DNA of 64,000 nucleotides from DATFDN01 sp963762525 (lineage in GTDB: Bacteria; Pseudomonadota; Alphaproteobacteria; Acetobacterales; Acetobacteraceae): the NCBI GenBank assembly GCA_963762525.1, contig CAVXKT010000011.1, forward strand, positions 1,116,001-1,180,000, given 5' to 3'. Shown piece after piece: positions 36,412 through 45,576 of the stretch. A program made the translations under genes and the position numbers. Positions within the stretch are counted from its first letter, which is position 1, and each line of letters opens with the position of its first letter. The notes beneath the pieces are model-generated. The model saw only the letters and a program-made list of their open reading frames with translations, searched no databases and had not been told where the DNA came from.

Positions 36412-37665
36412 ATGGACAGAAACCTGGTTTACCCGGGAAGCATTCCGCTCGACACGGATCTGCTCGCAATCAATCGGAACACGATGATCGGGTTGGGCTT
36501 CCTGGCTCAGGCCGTGCTCGGCAACGGCCCTGTTGTGGACGGCCTCGCCTGTTCGCCCACGGTCCCCGCCTCGCTCACCGTAAATGTCGGCCCCGGGAGC
36601 ATCACCCAAATCGCGGTCGTTGATCCGGCGGCGTTCGGTTCCTTACCGGCGAACGCCTCGGACCCGCTGGTAAAAATGGGCATCAATCTGGAGCCGGTTT
36701 CGTTTACCTTGACGGCTCCCAACACATCCGGTCAGTCGACCAACTTTCTGATCGAGGCAACCTTCTCCGAGAGCGATCAAAATCCCATTGTCCTTCCATA
36801 TTATAATGCCGCCAACCCCGCTCAGCCGTTTACCGGCCCGGCAAACAATGGCGCAGCGCAGAACACGCAGCGCGTCCAGCGGGTGCAATTGCAACTAAAA
36901 GCCGGGACACCGGCGAACACCGGGTCGCAAACCACGCCGCCGGTCGATAGCGGTTGGGTCGGCCTCTACATCATAACGGTCAACTTCGGCCAGACCGCCA
37001 TCACGGCGGCCAACATCACTCAGATTTCGACCGCGCCATTCCTGAACTGGAAACTCCCGCTGATGTCACCCGGTTTTGGCGCCGGGGTCCAGACATTCCC
37101 GTCTTCCGCCAATTTCACGGTTCCGCCAGGGGTGACCCGCGTTGAGGTCGAGCTTTGGGGCGGCGGATCGGGTTCGTTCGCGTCTACGAGCTCGGCGGCT
37201 AGCGGCGGCGGCTCCGGCGGCGGTTATGCGCGCAAGCGCATTGCAGGGCTCACGCCCGGCCAGGTCATTTCCGTCACCGTGGGTGCCGGCGGCACAGCCG
37301 GCACAACGGCGGGCGCTCCGGCTCAACCGGGTACAGCCTCAAGCTTCGGCACTTTCGTCAGCGCCGGTGGCGGCCAGCTGAACGGCTCCGCAACCGTGAG
37401 CAGCCCGCAAAACGGGGCAATTCCCGGCGGAAGCGGCAACGGCGGCGACGTCAACCTTACCGGCTCCTCCGGTCAGATCGGTTATCTCAGCGTGGGCGGT
37501 CTCGGCGGCGGTGCGCCAATGGGCGGAATGCAGACGAGCGGCAGTACGGGGAATAGTGGCGTATTCCCCGGCGGCGGTGCATCCGGAGCCGGAACCGGGG
37601 CAAACGGCGCGACGCCCTACAATGGAGGCGCCGGCGCCTCCGGCCTCGTGGTCGTGCGGTGGTAG
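36412..37665 (+). CDS. tail fibre/adhesin with glycine-rich C-terminal domain
   Basis: Protein of 417 aa. The N-terminal 230 residues (DRNLVYPGSIPLDTDLLAIN, VNVGPGSITQIAVVDPAAFG) form a structural domain seen in alphaproteobacterial phage fibres. The end is highly glycine-rich and regularly patterned: VTRVEVELWGGGSGSFAS, ASGGGSGGGYARKRI, then GSSGQIGYLSVGGLGGG. This resembles the polyglycine-sandwich receptor-binding adhesins of T4-like gp38. An ATG with TTGAGGA in front starts the gene. Adhesin role is inferred. Confidence 0.68.
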   Translation: MDRNLVYPGSIPLDTDLLAINRNTMIGLGFLAQAVLGNGPVVDGLACSPTVPASLTVNVGPGSITQIAVVDPAAFGSLPANASDPLVKMGINLEPVSFTLTAPNTSGQSTNFLIEATFSESDQNPIVLPYYNAANPAQPFTGPANNGAAQNTQRVQRVQLQLKAGTPANTGSQTTPPVDSGWVGLYIITVNFGQTAITAANITQISTAPFLNWKLPLMSPGFGAGVQTFPSSANFTVPPGVTRVEVELWGGGSGSFASTSSAASGGGSGGGYARKRIAGLTPGQVISVTVGAGGTAGTTAGAPAQPGTASSFGTFVSAGGGQLNGSATVSSPQNGAIPGGSGNGGDVNLTGSSGQIGYLSVGGLGGGAPMGGMQTSGSTGNSGVFPGGGASGAGTGANGATPYNGGAGASGLVVVRW

Positions 37666-37712
37666 GCCGCCCACGGCCGCCTTCCTGATACAACCCTTTC
37701 CCCGGAGCCGAG

Positions 37713-38198
37713 ATGCCCCTGACCCCGGCGAACCATGTCTGGAAACCGAGCCGAGCGCGTCGTGTCGTGCTGGATGCCTTCGTCCCTGTGCCGCGCGGAT
37801 CGGCCCCGATCGCGCCGCCGCCGCTGAACTGGCCCAGCAAAGACCCGGCCGATATTCTGGATTACGAATTTGACGTCTCGCCGGCGCTGGTGGGCAACGA
37901 AGGCGATTCGCTCGCGACACTCGGAGTCGGGATTTCCCCTGATGCGCCCGGCGACCTCTCACTCGTCAGTTCGGCCGTCGACGGCGCCATCGCCGTGCTC
38001 TGGTTTTCCGGCGGACAGCCGGGGACGATCTATACGGTAACGATTTCGATCGCTACGGTAAACGGCCGTACTATTCAGCGTAGTGTGCTGCTTCCCGTTC
38101 TGCTGCTCTCGCAGCCTCCGATCCCCGCCAACGCGATCCAAACCAATGCCGGGGTTGTCATCACCGACCAGAACGGCAACCCCGTGGTGACGTCCTAG
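37713..38198 (+). CDS. small fibre/adaptor protein, phage_fiber_2-like
   Basis: Protein of 161 aa with a beta-sandwich pattern: DILDYEFDVSPALVGNEGDS, GDLSLVSSAVDGAIAVLWFS, TIYTVTISIATVNGRTIQRS. Such domains connect fibres to the baseplate in many phages and appear beside fibre genes. A ribosome site (CGGAGCC) precedes its ATG. Function inferred from pattern and context. Confidence 0.6.
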   Translation: MPLTPANHVWKPSRARRVVLDAFVPVPRGSAPIAPPPLNWPSKDPADILDYEFDVSPALVGNEGDSLATLGVGISPDAPGDLSLVSSAVDGAIAVLWFSGGQPGTIYTVTISIATVNGRTIQRSVLLPVLLLSQPPIPANAIQTNAGVVITDQNGNPVVTS

Positions 38199-38249
38199 AA
38201 GCTTATTGCCCGCCTGGCGCGATCGCGCCCCGCCCGGAGCTCCGCAAAC

Positions 38250-40269
38250 ATGCCGACCATCGACCAACTGGCGCCCGCGACAGCGGCGTCGGATACGGAC
38301 GAACTGATTTCCAGCCAGAACGGCATTGCCCGCAAAGTCACCCGCGCACAACTCGTGGCCGGGCTCCAGCCCCAAATCGCCCTGAGCAACGGATCGCTTC
38401 TCGGGCGATCCAGTTTGGGCATCGGTGAGCCGGAGCAGCTGGGCGTCGGCGCAAATCTGGTGCTCCTGAACGGAACGCTATCCGCCGCTGCAGCCCCTTT
38501 TCAAATCGCGGGTCTTCCGGCCGGAGTCACTCCGGCGTCCGCCGACTTGATTCCATTGGGCCAGGGCGGGGCCAACGTGGCGGTCAGCTATGCTCAGCTT
38601 GCCAATGGTCTCTCCCGAGTCGGTGGCGTTGATATTTCGGCCATGTCGATGACGCCATCCGGCGGCACCACCCAGAAGGTCTCGGATTTCGCTGCCGGGA
38701 CTCTCGCGAAGGCGGGGGGAACAATGACGGGCGCCCTAACTCTCGCGGGCGATCCCGGAGCGCCGCTGCAAGCAGCCACGAAGCAGTACGTGGATGGGCA
38801 GATGGCGACCAGCTTATCGAAGGGAGGCGGCACCTTAACCGGTCCCCTCACTCTTCCGACTAATCCGCAAACATCGATGCAGGCCGCAACCAAGCAGTAC
38901 GTCGATGCACAAGTCGGAACGGCCCTGGCTCTTGCCGGCGGCTCGCTGACGGGACCGCTTGCAGCCCCTTCGCTTAGCGTTTCGGGAGCCGCCTCGCTGA
39001 AAGGAAGCGTGACCGCCGGTTCTCTTTCGGCTTCTCAGACCGGCACTGCAGCCGGCACGCTTTCGTCGGAGGTCATGCTGCTGCGAAGCGGCTCAGGCCC
39101 GTCCGACGCGCCGATCTTGAGCAGCTCTCTGTCCGTAAATCATGCTGGCGGCGGGCAAGCCGCATATTTCAACGCTGCCTTCCCGACGGTCGTGAACGAC
39201 GCAGTGGATGGGAACGGTAATATCGTCGATGGTCCGGCCAATTCGGTGTCCGGCATCAGGCTCGACGATGGTAGTTAACGCCATCGCCGGTTCGGGCTCG
39301 CAGACGGGAGGGCCGTTGCATAGCGCGATTGCCGCCGCTGCTACGAAGAACGTTCCCGCCGGTGGTTATCCAGCCGGTCGATCCGGCCCGCAAGTGTGTG
39401 GCATATCGATACCCATCGCCGATAAGACAAACCAGTCCAGCATGATCGGCAATGGAACCTTCGGGACGCAGTTGAGCCTCGCCGCCAATCACGTGGACCC
39501 GCCGAACCGACGAGTTGGCCATCAAATCAATCTAAGCGACGCAATCCCGTTGGGGTCGGGCGGGATTCCCGCGGAGTGGTCCTCTGCGGTCTCGGTGAGC
39601 ACGAGCGCGGACAGCTGGTTCAAATGGCACATTGCGGCAACCGGCAACTACTCAATTGCGGTCTTGGATACCCGGAGCGCTACCGGCGCCACCTCTAAAG
39701 TTCTCACCACGCTCTCCACTCCATCAACGACGATTGCCGTCGATCCAGTTCTGCCCTTCACCTCGGCCGGAATTGGTGGACAGCCGGTCTCCTCGAGCAA
39801 CACCGCATCGGTGCAGGTCGGTTCCAACTCATACACGTTGATCGGCGTTTCCCTCGACGGTTCGGGAAAGACGTCCGGCAAACTCACGTTTACCTCCCCG
39901 GTTAGCGTTGCCGATGGGACCGCGGGCAATCTGGTGCTGGGCGCGAGCCGCACCGTCTGGCTCGGCTCCGGCCAACGCCTCGCGCTCGATAGCGCCGGCA
40001 CCGCTAATCTCTTCTATGATCCGAATCTCGCCGCCATTCGTTTGACGTCGCCCGTACAAGTCAGCGGGGCAATCAATGCGGGCGGTCCCGTTGTGCTGCC
40101 ACCCTATCCCGTCGCTTCGCTTCCCCCCGCATCCGCCGGCGCACTCGCATACGCCGCCAACGGACGTAAGCCGGGAGAGGCGGCCGGGGGCGGAAGCGGC
40201 GTCCTCGTCTGGGGAACTGCTTCCAAACAGTGGCTTTCAATTCTGAGCGGCACGCCGGTTCAGGCCTGA
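38250..40269 (+). pseudogene. phage tail fibre 1, frameshifted
   Basis: Fibre of about 673 aa in two frames joined near 39268. The N-terminal attachment part (MPTIDQLAPATAASDTDEL) resembles that of the next gene. The shaft has near-identical 37-residue repeats (GGTMTGALTL and QAATKQYVDGQ). After the break follow SSMIGNGTFGTQLS and a beta-rich module (QPVSSSNT to VADGTAGNLVL) that closely matches an insertion in the capsid protein. The end ASAGALAYAANGRKPGEAAG is a common C-terminal domain of prophage fibres. One base too many fits a single indel. Confidence 0.72.
38706..38927 (+). repeat. tandem 37-residue repeats in fibre 1
   Basis: Two consecutive 111-base units encode GGTMTGALTL...QAATKQYVDGQ and GGTLTGPLTL...QAATKQYVDAQ, and a third unit begins with ALAGGSLTGPL. 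These are the trimeric shaft repeats typical of phage fibres (the collagen-free GG-x-L/M-T-G type). Seen directly in the sequence. Confidence 0.85.
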
Positions 40270-40282
40270 CGGGGAGCGAGTC

Positions 40283-42090
40283 ATGCCAACCATCCAACAG
40301 CTCCCCGCGGCAAGCGCCGTCGATCCGGCCGACGAAGTCCCGGTAAGCCAAGCCGGAGCAACATACGCAATCAGCGTGGGCACTCTACTGTCGGGAACCC
40401 AGCCCGCGATTCTTGCCCCGACCGGCACGCTTTTCAGGGCGACTGAGTCTTGGTCCCGGAGGGCCCGAGCCAGTCGCAATGGGCATCGGTCTGGCAATCA
40501 ATGGGGGCAGTCTTACGGCTACCGGGGCGGACCATGCCGCGTTTCAGAGCGAACCGAGCCCGCAATCTACCGATCAGGTAGTGCTCAGCAGCGCGGGCGT
40601 GCCGAAGCTATTGGCACTCAGTGCGCTTCAAACGTGGTTGGGAGTTGCAAGCGGCAACTTAGCACCGCAGGATTTTTCCGCGCTCCCGGTCGTGACCTCA
40701 ATCGCCGCCAATGACCTGGTGGTGATCGGTCAGAACAGTACCAACGTTGCTATCAGTTACTCGAGCTTCCTTGACGGCGAGACGATTGATCAGGCGGCGC
40801 CCGCGCAACCCGCCACCGATACCGATACATTCTGGGTCGCGCAGGGAAGCAGCACCTTGCTGCGGCAGACGTTCGCCGCCATATGGAACTGGCTCGAAAC
40901 CAAGCTTCCGACCTACAAGCTCCCGGTACTCGAGCTATCCACCAGCATCACTCTCGACGGAACCGTCCACAACGGCCGCCTTCTGGTTTGCAGCGCACCG
41001 CTTACCCTCAGCCCCGCCTTTTTGAACATGGGCAGCGGATTCAACTGCGAGGTTCTCAACCTGAGTTCGGGCAGCGTGATCTTTGCGCCGGGTATTACGA
41101 CCTCTTCCGGGCAGGCCACGCTTGCTCCGGGACAGATGGCGATGTTGCGCGGCGTCAGCTATTCGGGCGGAAGTGTCGTCTTTGCGGCCATCAGCGGAGC
41201 CAACGCCGCCTCGGCCTCGCTTCCCGGCCAGGTGACCGGCGTCATCAGCACGGCCGCCACGTCGAACAGCATAGCATTGACTTGGTCGGCACCCGCAACC
41301 GGTGGAACGCCGACCGGGTACACGGTTCAGTATCGGATATCCGGAACCGGCACGTGGAGTACCGCTCTCTCGGGGGTCGGGATGACCGCGACGATTGGCG
41401 GTTTGTCCGCGGTGACGTCCTACGATCTGTCCGTCACTGCGCTCAATGCTGCCGGATTGGGACTCAGTTCCAGTATCCTAACGGTTGCGACCGCGGCCGG
41501 TCTTACGCCACCCGGTCAAGTCGTTAACCTGGCGACGACCGCAGCAACAACGACAGGCATCACGCTGAGTTGGTCCCCCCCCACGAGTGGTGGAGCACCG
41601 TCGAGTTACTCGGTTCAGTACGCTGCGTCGGGGTCTTCCAGCTGGAACACATTCGCGACCGGCATCACCACCACGACCACCTCAGTCACCGGACTTTCGC
41701 CTGCCACGACTTACATGTTTGAGGTCGTGGCAACCGAATCAGGCTGGGGCCGGCACTCCTTCCGCATCGGTTACAGCAAGCACCGCCTCGACCGGCAGCA
41801 CGGTGACGTCGATCACGTGGAACCTTTACCCGGCCAGCAGCTACAGCGTCGGCTCCGGGGCGATTGGCGTAAATGTCCATGTCGCGCCATCGACGGCAGC
41901 GGTGCAGTTCGGGGTTTCGACATCAACCGCGGTTCCTCCCGCCAACTGGGTGGCAGGAGGTTATGTCAACAATGACGTCTGGGGTGCCTACATCGGAACG
42001 CCGACGGTTGCCGGCACCTACTACGTGTGGGCGGAGGGCCTTGACGGAAGCTCTCCGACGGTCTGCTCGGCCTCCTTTACGGTGAGTTAA
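40283..42090 (+). pseudogene. phage tail fibre 2 with fibronectin type III domains, frameshifted twice
   Basis: About 600 aa across three frames, with shifts near 40435 and 41745. The start MPTIQQLPAASAVDPADEV matches fibre 1. The middle carries a structural block (DTFWVAQGSSTLLRQTFAA), then two fibronectin type III domains: TSNSIALTWSAPATGG and TTTGITLSWSPPTSGG, with ATTYMFEVVAT at the end of the second. After the second shift come NQAGAGTPSASVTAS and a C-terminal beta domain ending in GTYYVWAEGLDGSSPTV. Fibronectin domains are common on phage surfaces and bind weakly to host cells. Confidence 0.72.
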
Positions 42091-44166
42091 ATGAGCCTCG
42101 CGCTTATCGCGCCCGGACGAGCCATGGCGATCGGTGGTGGCCACGTTGCTCTTTGGCGGCAATTGCCCTCGTCTTCTGCCGCGGGGACCGTCTCAGGTCC
42201 GCTGCCAACCGAGATAGCAGGGCTGTCGGGCTGGTGGGATGCCGGAAATTACTCCGGCTTGTCGGATCCCGACGGCGCGCAGGTTGCCGGTTGGAACAGC
42301 ACCGTGGGTAGCCTCATCGACAAGTCCGGCAACGGTCGCGTAATGGTTCCATTCCGGGTTGGTATGTCGACCAATATCGTGCAATCCATTCCGCGCCTCA
42401 ATGCGTTTTTAGGCGGCGTTGGTGCAATCTCCGGCGGCAATGGCACGCTTGCACCCGCGCTCGATCCCGACCTTGGCTTTCAAGTGTCCGGTCTGAGCCT
42501 AGGAGCAGATGTGGGCTGGACACTGTATTTCGTCTGGTCTCGTCCGAACTGGCGGCAAAACTCGGCTCGGGATACGTCACCGATCACCCTGCTGTACGCA
42601 GGCGGCCTTTCACTCCTGCAGGCCGACAGCATCAATAGCCCCTCTCGGCTGATCCTATTTCCGGGCTTTGCGAATGCTGTTCTCACGGCCACGCTTGAAC
42701 GCCGCCACACCCATTCCGTTATCCTGCGGTATACGCCCGGCCAAGGTGTTGATGCATGGCTGGACGACATCCCGGTTGCCGCTGGCGTGGCTAATCCCGT
42801 AGCTGCAGGCTCCACGACGTCGCTCACTTTGTTGCACGACACAACTCTGTCAGGGAGCGCCCAATGTTGGTTGCATGAGGCGGCGATGTGGGGACGTCCC
42901 CTCTCCACTGCCGAGATACTAGTGCTTGGCTCTTGTGCAGCTCGATGGAAGCGCGGAGCGCGTCGCGGTGTGATGCTCGTCATCGACGGCCAATCGAACG
43001 CAGTCAATTATTCGCTAAGCGATGGTGCCGCCCTGTTGCTCGCGCAAGGCATCGCCTGGCACATCGGTGCGCTCGCCTATAACGTCATCGCGACGACGGG
43101 CAATCCGACCAGCTACACAATGCAGAGCGGCCATGGGATTTATCCGGCCGTAAATGGGACCTATCCGGGCTCCTTCCTAACCAATCCCGGAGACGGCTCC
43201 GATCCCTCGACATGGCAACTCGGGGCCGATGGACTCGCGCTTCAAGCGGCGTTGACGAACACGTCTGCCGCGGACGCAAGCGACATTGCCGCGCTTGTCT
43301 GGCCATGGAACGAAACCGACAGTCTCCGCGATTACTCGGAAAAGGACATTTTTGCTGGGGCAGCTCGACGCCTCTTAATGCTTGAGCGAGGAATGCTCGA
43401 ACGCAGCACTCCGACGTTACCCCTCATTTGGTGGAATGCCATCCCATATGGTTCGGCGGGCGGCATTCAGATGCACCGGGAGGTGGTCGCAGGGCTCGCC
43501 GCAGATCCAACTGTCAATGTGGTGATCGGGAATCCGCAAACGAGCGACAGCAATCCGCGAGGGTCAACATGGAATCCCAACACCGGCCAAACGACCGGCG
43601 GCGACCTCGCTCACCGCGACGTTGAGGACAACCGGCGCTTTGCGATGCTCGCCGCGCCCGTTGCGGCCCGCGCAATCCTGGCGGCCGGGATTTCGGACGC
43701 TCTGACCGCCATACCCGATCAGCTGCCGATGGTCGGTGGCCCACGTATCGTCGGGGCGTACCGGGAATCGAATACGAGCGTAATACTTTCAGTGCAGCAC
43801 GACGGCGGCACGGACCTCAAGGTTCCTTTGCAAGCCGCGCTCGGGGCTGGATTCGGGGTGATGGACGGCGGCTCGCCCGCTAATCCTGGTGTGGTGGTTT
43901 CCGCGGAAGCCTGCGAACGCGTCGACCCAAATCACCTTCGGATCACTTTGGCTCAAGCGCTCCTCAGCCCGAGTCCGTCGTGTGCGCTATACTACCCTTA
44001 CGGATCCGCTCAGATCGGGCGGGGCAACGCGATCACGGACAATCGCTCCGAGCTCCCCCCGATGCCGGATTGGGATATCGCCGCTGATCTCGGCAGCGCA
44101 TGGAACCTCGATTTCCCGCTAGTGGCGACGACGACCCCGATCGCTCTCAGCGACAATCCTCAGTAA
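42091..44166 (+). CDS. lectin-like plus SGNH-hydrolase phage protein
   Basis: Protein of 691 aa. Residues about 45-280 look like a concanavalin/LamG-type sandwich (GLSGWWDAGNYSGL, VAGWNSTVGSLIDKSGNG, WTLYFVWSRP). From about 290 an SGNH/sialate-esterase-type domain begins with VMLVIDGQSNAVNYSLSDGA, the block I serine motif, and later reads GDLAHRDVEDNRRFAM near the block V region. This suggests de-O-acetylation of a surface polysaccharide. Uninterrupted, and follows the fibres without a gap, so it is probably a tail-associated receptor-modifying enzyme. Confidence 0.7.
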   Translation: MSLALIAPGRAMAIGGGHVALWRQLPSSSAAGTVSGPLPTEIAGLSGWWDAGNYSGLSDPDGAQVAGWNSTVGSLIDKSGNGRVMVPFRVGMSTNIVQSIPRLNAFLGGVGAISGGNGTLAPALDPDLGFQVSGLSLGADVGWTLYFVWSRPNWRQNSARDTSPITLLYAGGLSLLQADSINSPSRLILFPGFANAVLTATLERRHTHSVILRYTPGQGVDAWLDDIPVAAGVANPVAAGSTTSLTLLHDTTLSGSAQCWLHEAAMWGRPLSTAEILVLGSCAARWKRGARRGVMLVIDGQSNAVNYSLSDGAALLLAQGIAWHIGALAYNVIATTGNPTSYTMQSGHGIYPAVNGTYPGSFLTNPGDGSDPSTWQLGADGLALQAALTNTSAADASDIAALVWPWNETDSLRDYSEKDIFAGAARRLLMLERGMLERSTPTLPLIWWNAIPYGSAGGIQMHREVVAGLAADPTVNVVIGNPQTSDSNPRGSTWNPNTGQTTGGDLAHRDVEDNRRFAMLAAPVAARAILAAGISDALTAIPDQLPMVGGPRIVGAYRESNTSVILSVQHDGGTDLKVPLQAALGAGFGVMDGGSPANPGVVVSAEACERVDPNHLRITLAQALLSPSPSCALYYPYGSAQIGRGNAITDNRSELPPMPDWDIAADLGSAWNLDFPLVATTTPIALSDNPQ

Positions 44167-44184
44167 CACGCAGCGGATCATCAG

Positions 44185-44526
44185 ATGCGACCAGCACCAT
44201 CCGTTAAGGACGCGCCATTACTGGCGATGGCCGACGAGGTCGTCGAACGTCTGGCGCGCCTTGAAGAACAGATGCGTTATGTCGTGAAAGCGGTCGAAAA
44301 GCTGGCTGGCCGCGATGCCGAGTTGGACGGCAGTCTTCGAGCGATGTCGGAGAAATTCAACGAGTCGCTTGCAGCGCAAGCGGAGACCTTCCGCGCGAGC
44401 TTACAAGACGTAACGGAACGTTTTGTCAGCCGCGAAGACTGGTCATTTTGGAAGAGTCTACTGACTGCCGCGCTGCTCGCATTGCTCGCATACGGCTGGA
44501 GCGCGCTGGTCAGCTTCCACGAATGA
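44185..44526 (+). CDS. coiled-coil membrane protein, XhlA/holin-associated type
   Basis: Protein of 113 aa. A long charged helix (DEVVERLARLEEQMRYVVKA) ends in a single C-terminal membrane segment (LLTAALLALLAYGWSALV). This layout is typical of haemolysin XhlA-like or lysis-associated phage proteins. Its stop overlaps the next ATG (ATGA). Function inferred from layout and position. Confidence 0.6.
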   Translation: MRPAPSVKDAPLLAMADEVVERLARLEEQMRYVVKAVEKLAGRDAELDGSLRAMSEKFNESLAAQAETFRASLQDVTERFVSREDWSFWKSLLTAALLALLAYGWSALVSFHE

Positions 44527-44837
44527 GGCCACGGTTTACCGGCCCGCCAGCTCGAGCATGGCTTTGCATCGGCGCCCTGGTGCTTGCCGTTGCGGGCCCG
44601 CCGTCGATGCATCGGCTATTGACGGATTCAAGGGGAAAACCGTCCGGGACCACGACTGACCGCAACTTCGTGCCGAACACCGGCACCCGCATCACTTCGT
44701 TTCAACTCCTCTTGTTGCCGGACTCGCCCGCAGCCACCGTGCCGTCAAGTTGCCTCTCCCCACGTCAATCCCGGACGGTACCGAGACTTAAATCACGGAA
44801 ACGGCCAGCCGCGGATTTGCACGCAAAGAAAACGTGA
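44523..44837 (+). CDS. small protein with N-terminal hydrophobic segment, unknown
   Basis: A frame of 104 codons begins at ATG 44523 (overlap with the previous stop). It starts with ARAWLCIGALVLAVAGPPS, a possible membrane or signal segment, but the rest lacks any recognisable pattern. The coding sense may end early in another frame (KTVRDHD after SRG). It could be a lysis-related gene; I would not rely on it. Confidence 0.35.
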   Translation: MRPRFTGPPARAWLCIGALVLAVAGPPSMHRLLTDSRGKPSGTTTDRNFVPNTGTRITSFQLLLLPDSPAATVPSSCLSPRQSRTVPRLKSRKRPAADLHAKKT

Positions 44838-44997
44838 GATGGCATCAGCATTTCAGACGAAAACTCTGCCGGTGATCATCCTGGCATCCCGCTTCGATCC
44901 TCTGTGAAATCACTCCAGCAACGCAGTGCCCGGGCTGATTGCGCTGGAGAGTTCGTAAACGCCCGGCTTTTTCCCCACTTTTCCGACGGAGAGATCA

Positions 44998-45282
44998 ATG
45001 AATATCAAAACTTGGCTGGGCCAGGCCACCACAGGCGCCGGCTTCGCCACAACGCTGGCCGGATTTGGCGCTATGGTCAGCGGAGCCTTGAGTTGGCAGC
45101 AAGCGGTCCCACTCCTCGTTGCCGGCGTATCGGGCGTCATCTGGCCTGAAAATACCAAGTTGCAGGCCGCCACTCGCCAAGCCGCAGCCGACATTTGCAC
45201 TGGGGTCGCCGCACTCCAGACCAGCGACCGTACTAACGGCTCTTCCGCAACGACGGTTCAGCCCGCGGTGAGCGTCCGCTGA
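44998..45282 (+). CDS. holin-like small membrane protein
   Basis: Protein of 94 aa with a hydrophobic stretch (GFATTLAGFGAMVSGALSW, AVPLLVAGVSGVIWPEN) giving one or two membrane segments and a polar tail. A GGAGAG ribosome site precedes it. Small proteins of this sort at the end of tail clusters are often holins. No endolysin was found nearby. This is the last gene of the prophage block. Confidence 0.55.
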   Translation: MNIKTWLGQATTGAGFATTLAGFGAMVSGALSWQQAVPLLVAGVSGVIWPENTKLQAATRQAAADICTGVAALQTSDRTNGSSATTVQPAVSVR

Positions 45283-45293
45283 TGTCGGCAATC

Positions 45294-45322
45294 GGCGGCA
45301 AGGATATTTGCCGCCGGTCTTT
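45294..45322 (+). other. hairpin at the end of the phage operon
   Basis: GGCGGCAA and TTGCCGCC form a perfect 8-bp stem with a six-base loop, just after the last phage stop, followed by GGTCTTT. The T-run is short, so it is a weak terminator candidate. Its 3' part is also one copy of the 20-base repeat that flanks the insertion-sequence island. Confidence 0.4.
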
Positions 45323-45576
45323 CGGTGACGTGTAAAGATGTCCGCCCTTCGTAGCGGACCATATGTTCGCTTTTGCTGATGTGGCGGCTGTGGGGTTGTG
45401 GGCACGCGCTTGCGTTGTCCACAAACCCATCAGCCGAGTCTGCCGAGCGATTCAAGCGGCTATAGGGACGGCGGTGATGGCCGCATGGCGCAGTTCCGGC
45501 GGCAGCCGTTGCTGCAAAGTATGCGTCCGGCCAACCACGCCTTGCGTGGATAAGCCTCGCTCGATCTGCTGGAGGG

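Larger units (their letters stand above)
18386..45282 (+). mobile_element. contractile-tail prophage structural module (about 27 kb)
   Basis: About 27 consecutive plus-strand genes, closely spaced and often overlapping, in head-neck-tail-baseplate-fibre order. The module holds large terminase, portal, scaffold, major capsid, sheath, tube, tail chaperone, P2-like D, V, W, J and I baseplate proteins, and fibres. No integrase, excisionase, repressor, replication gene, small terminase or endolysin was recognised, and no attachment site pair was found at the ends. The left edge abuts a flhA-linked receiver gene and the right edge abuts a nested insertion-sequence island. It is probably a defective or domesticated myovirus-type prophage. 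Confidence 0.85.

Noticed and set aside
18386..45282. Tailocin or Rhodobacter-type gene transfer agent
   Set aside because: Head genes and terminase exclude a tailocin; the sheath excludes the siphovirus-like agent of Rhodobacter. A myovirus-type agent stays possible and is listed as a hypothesis.
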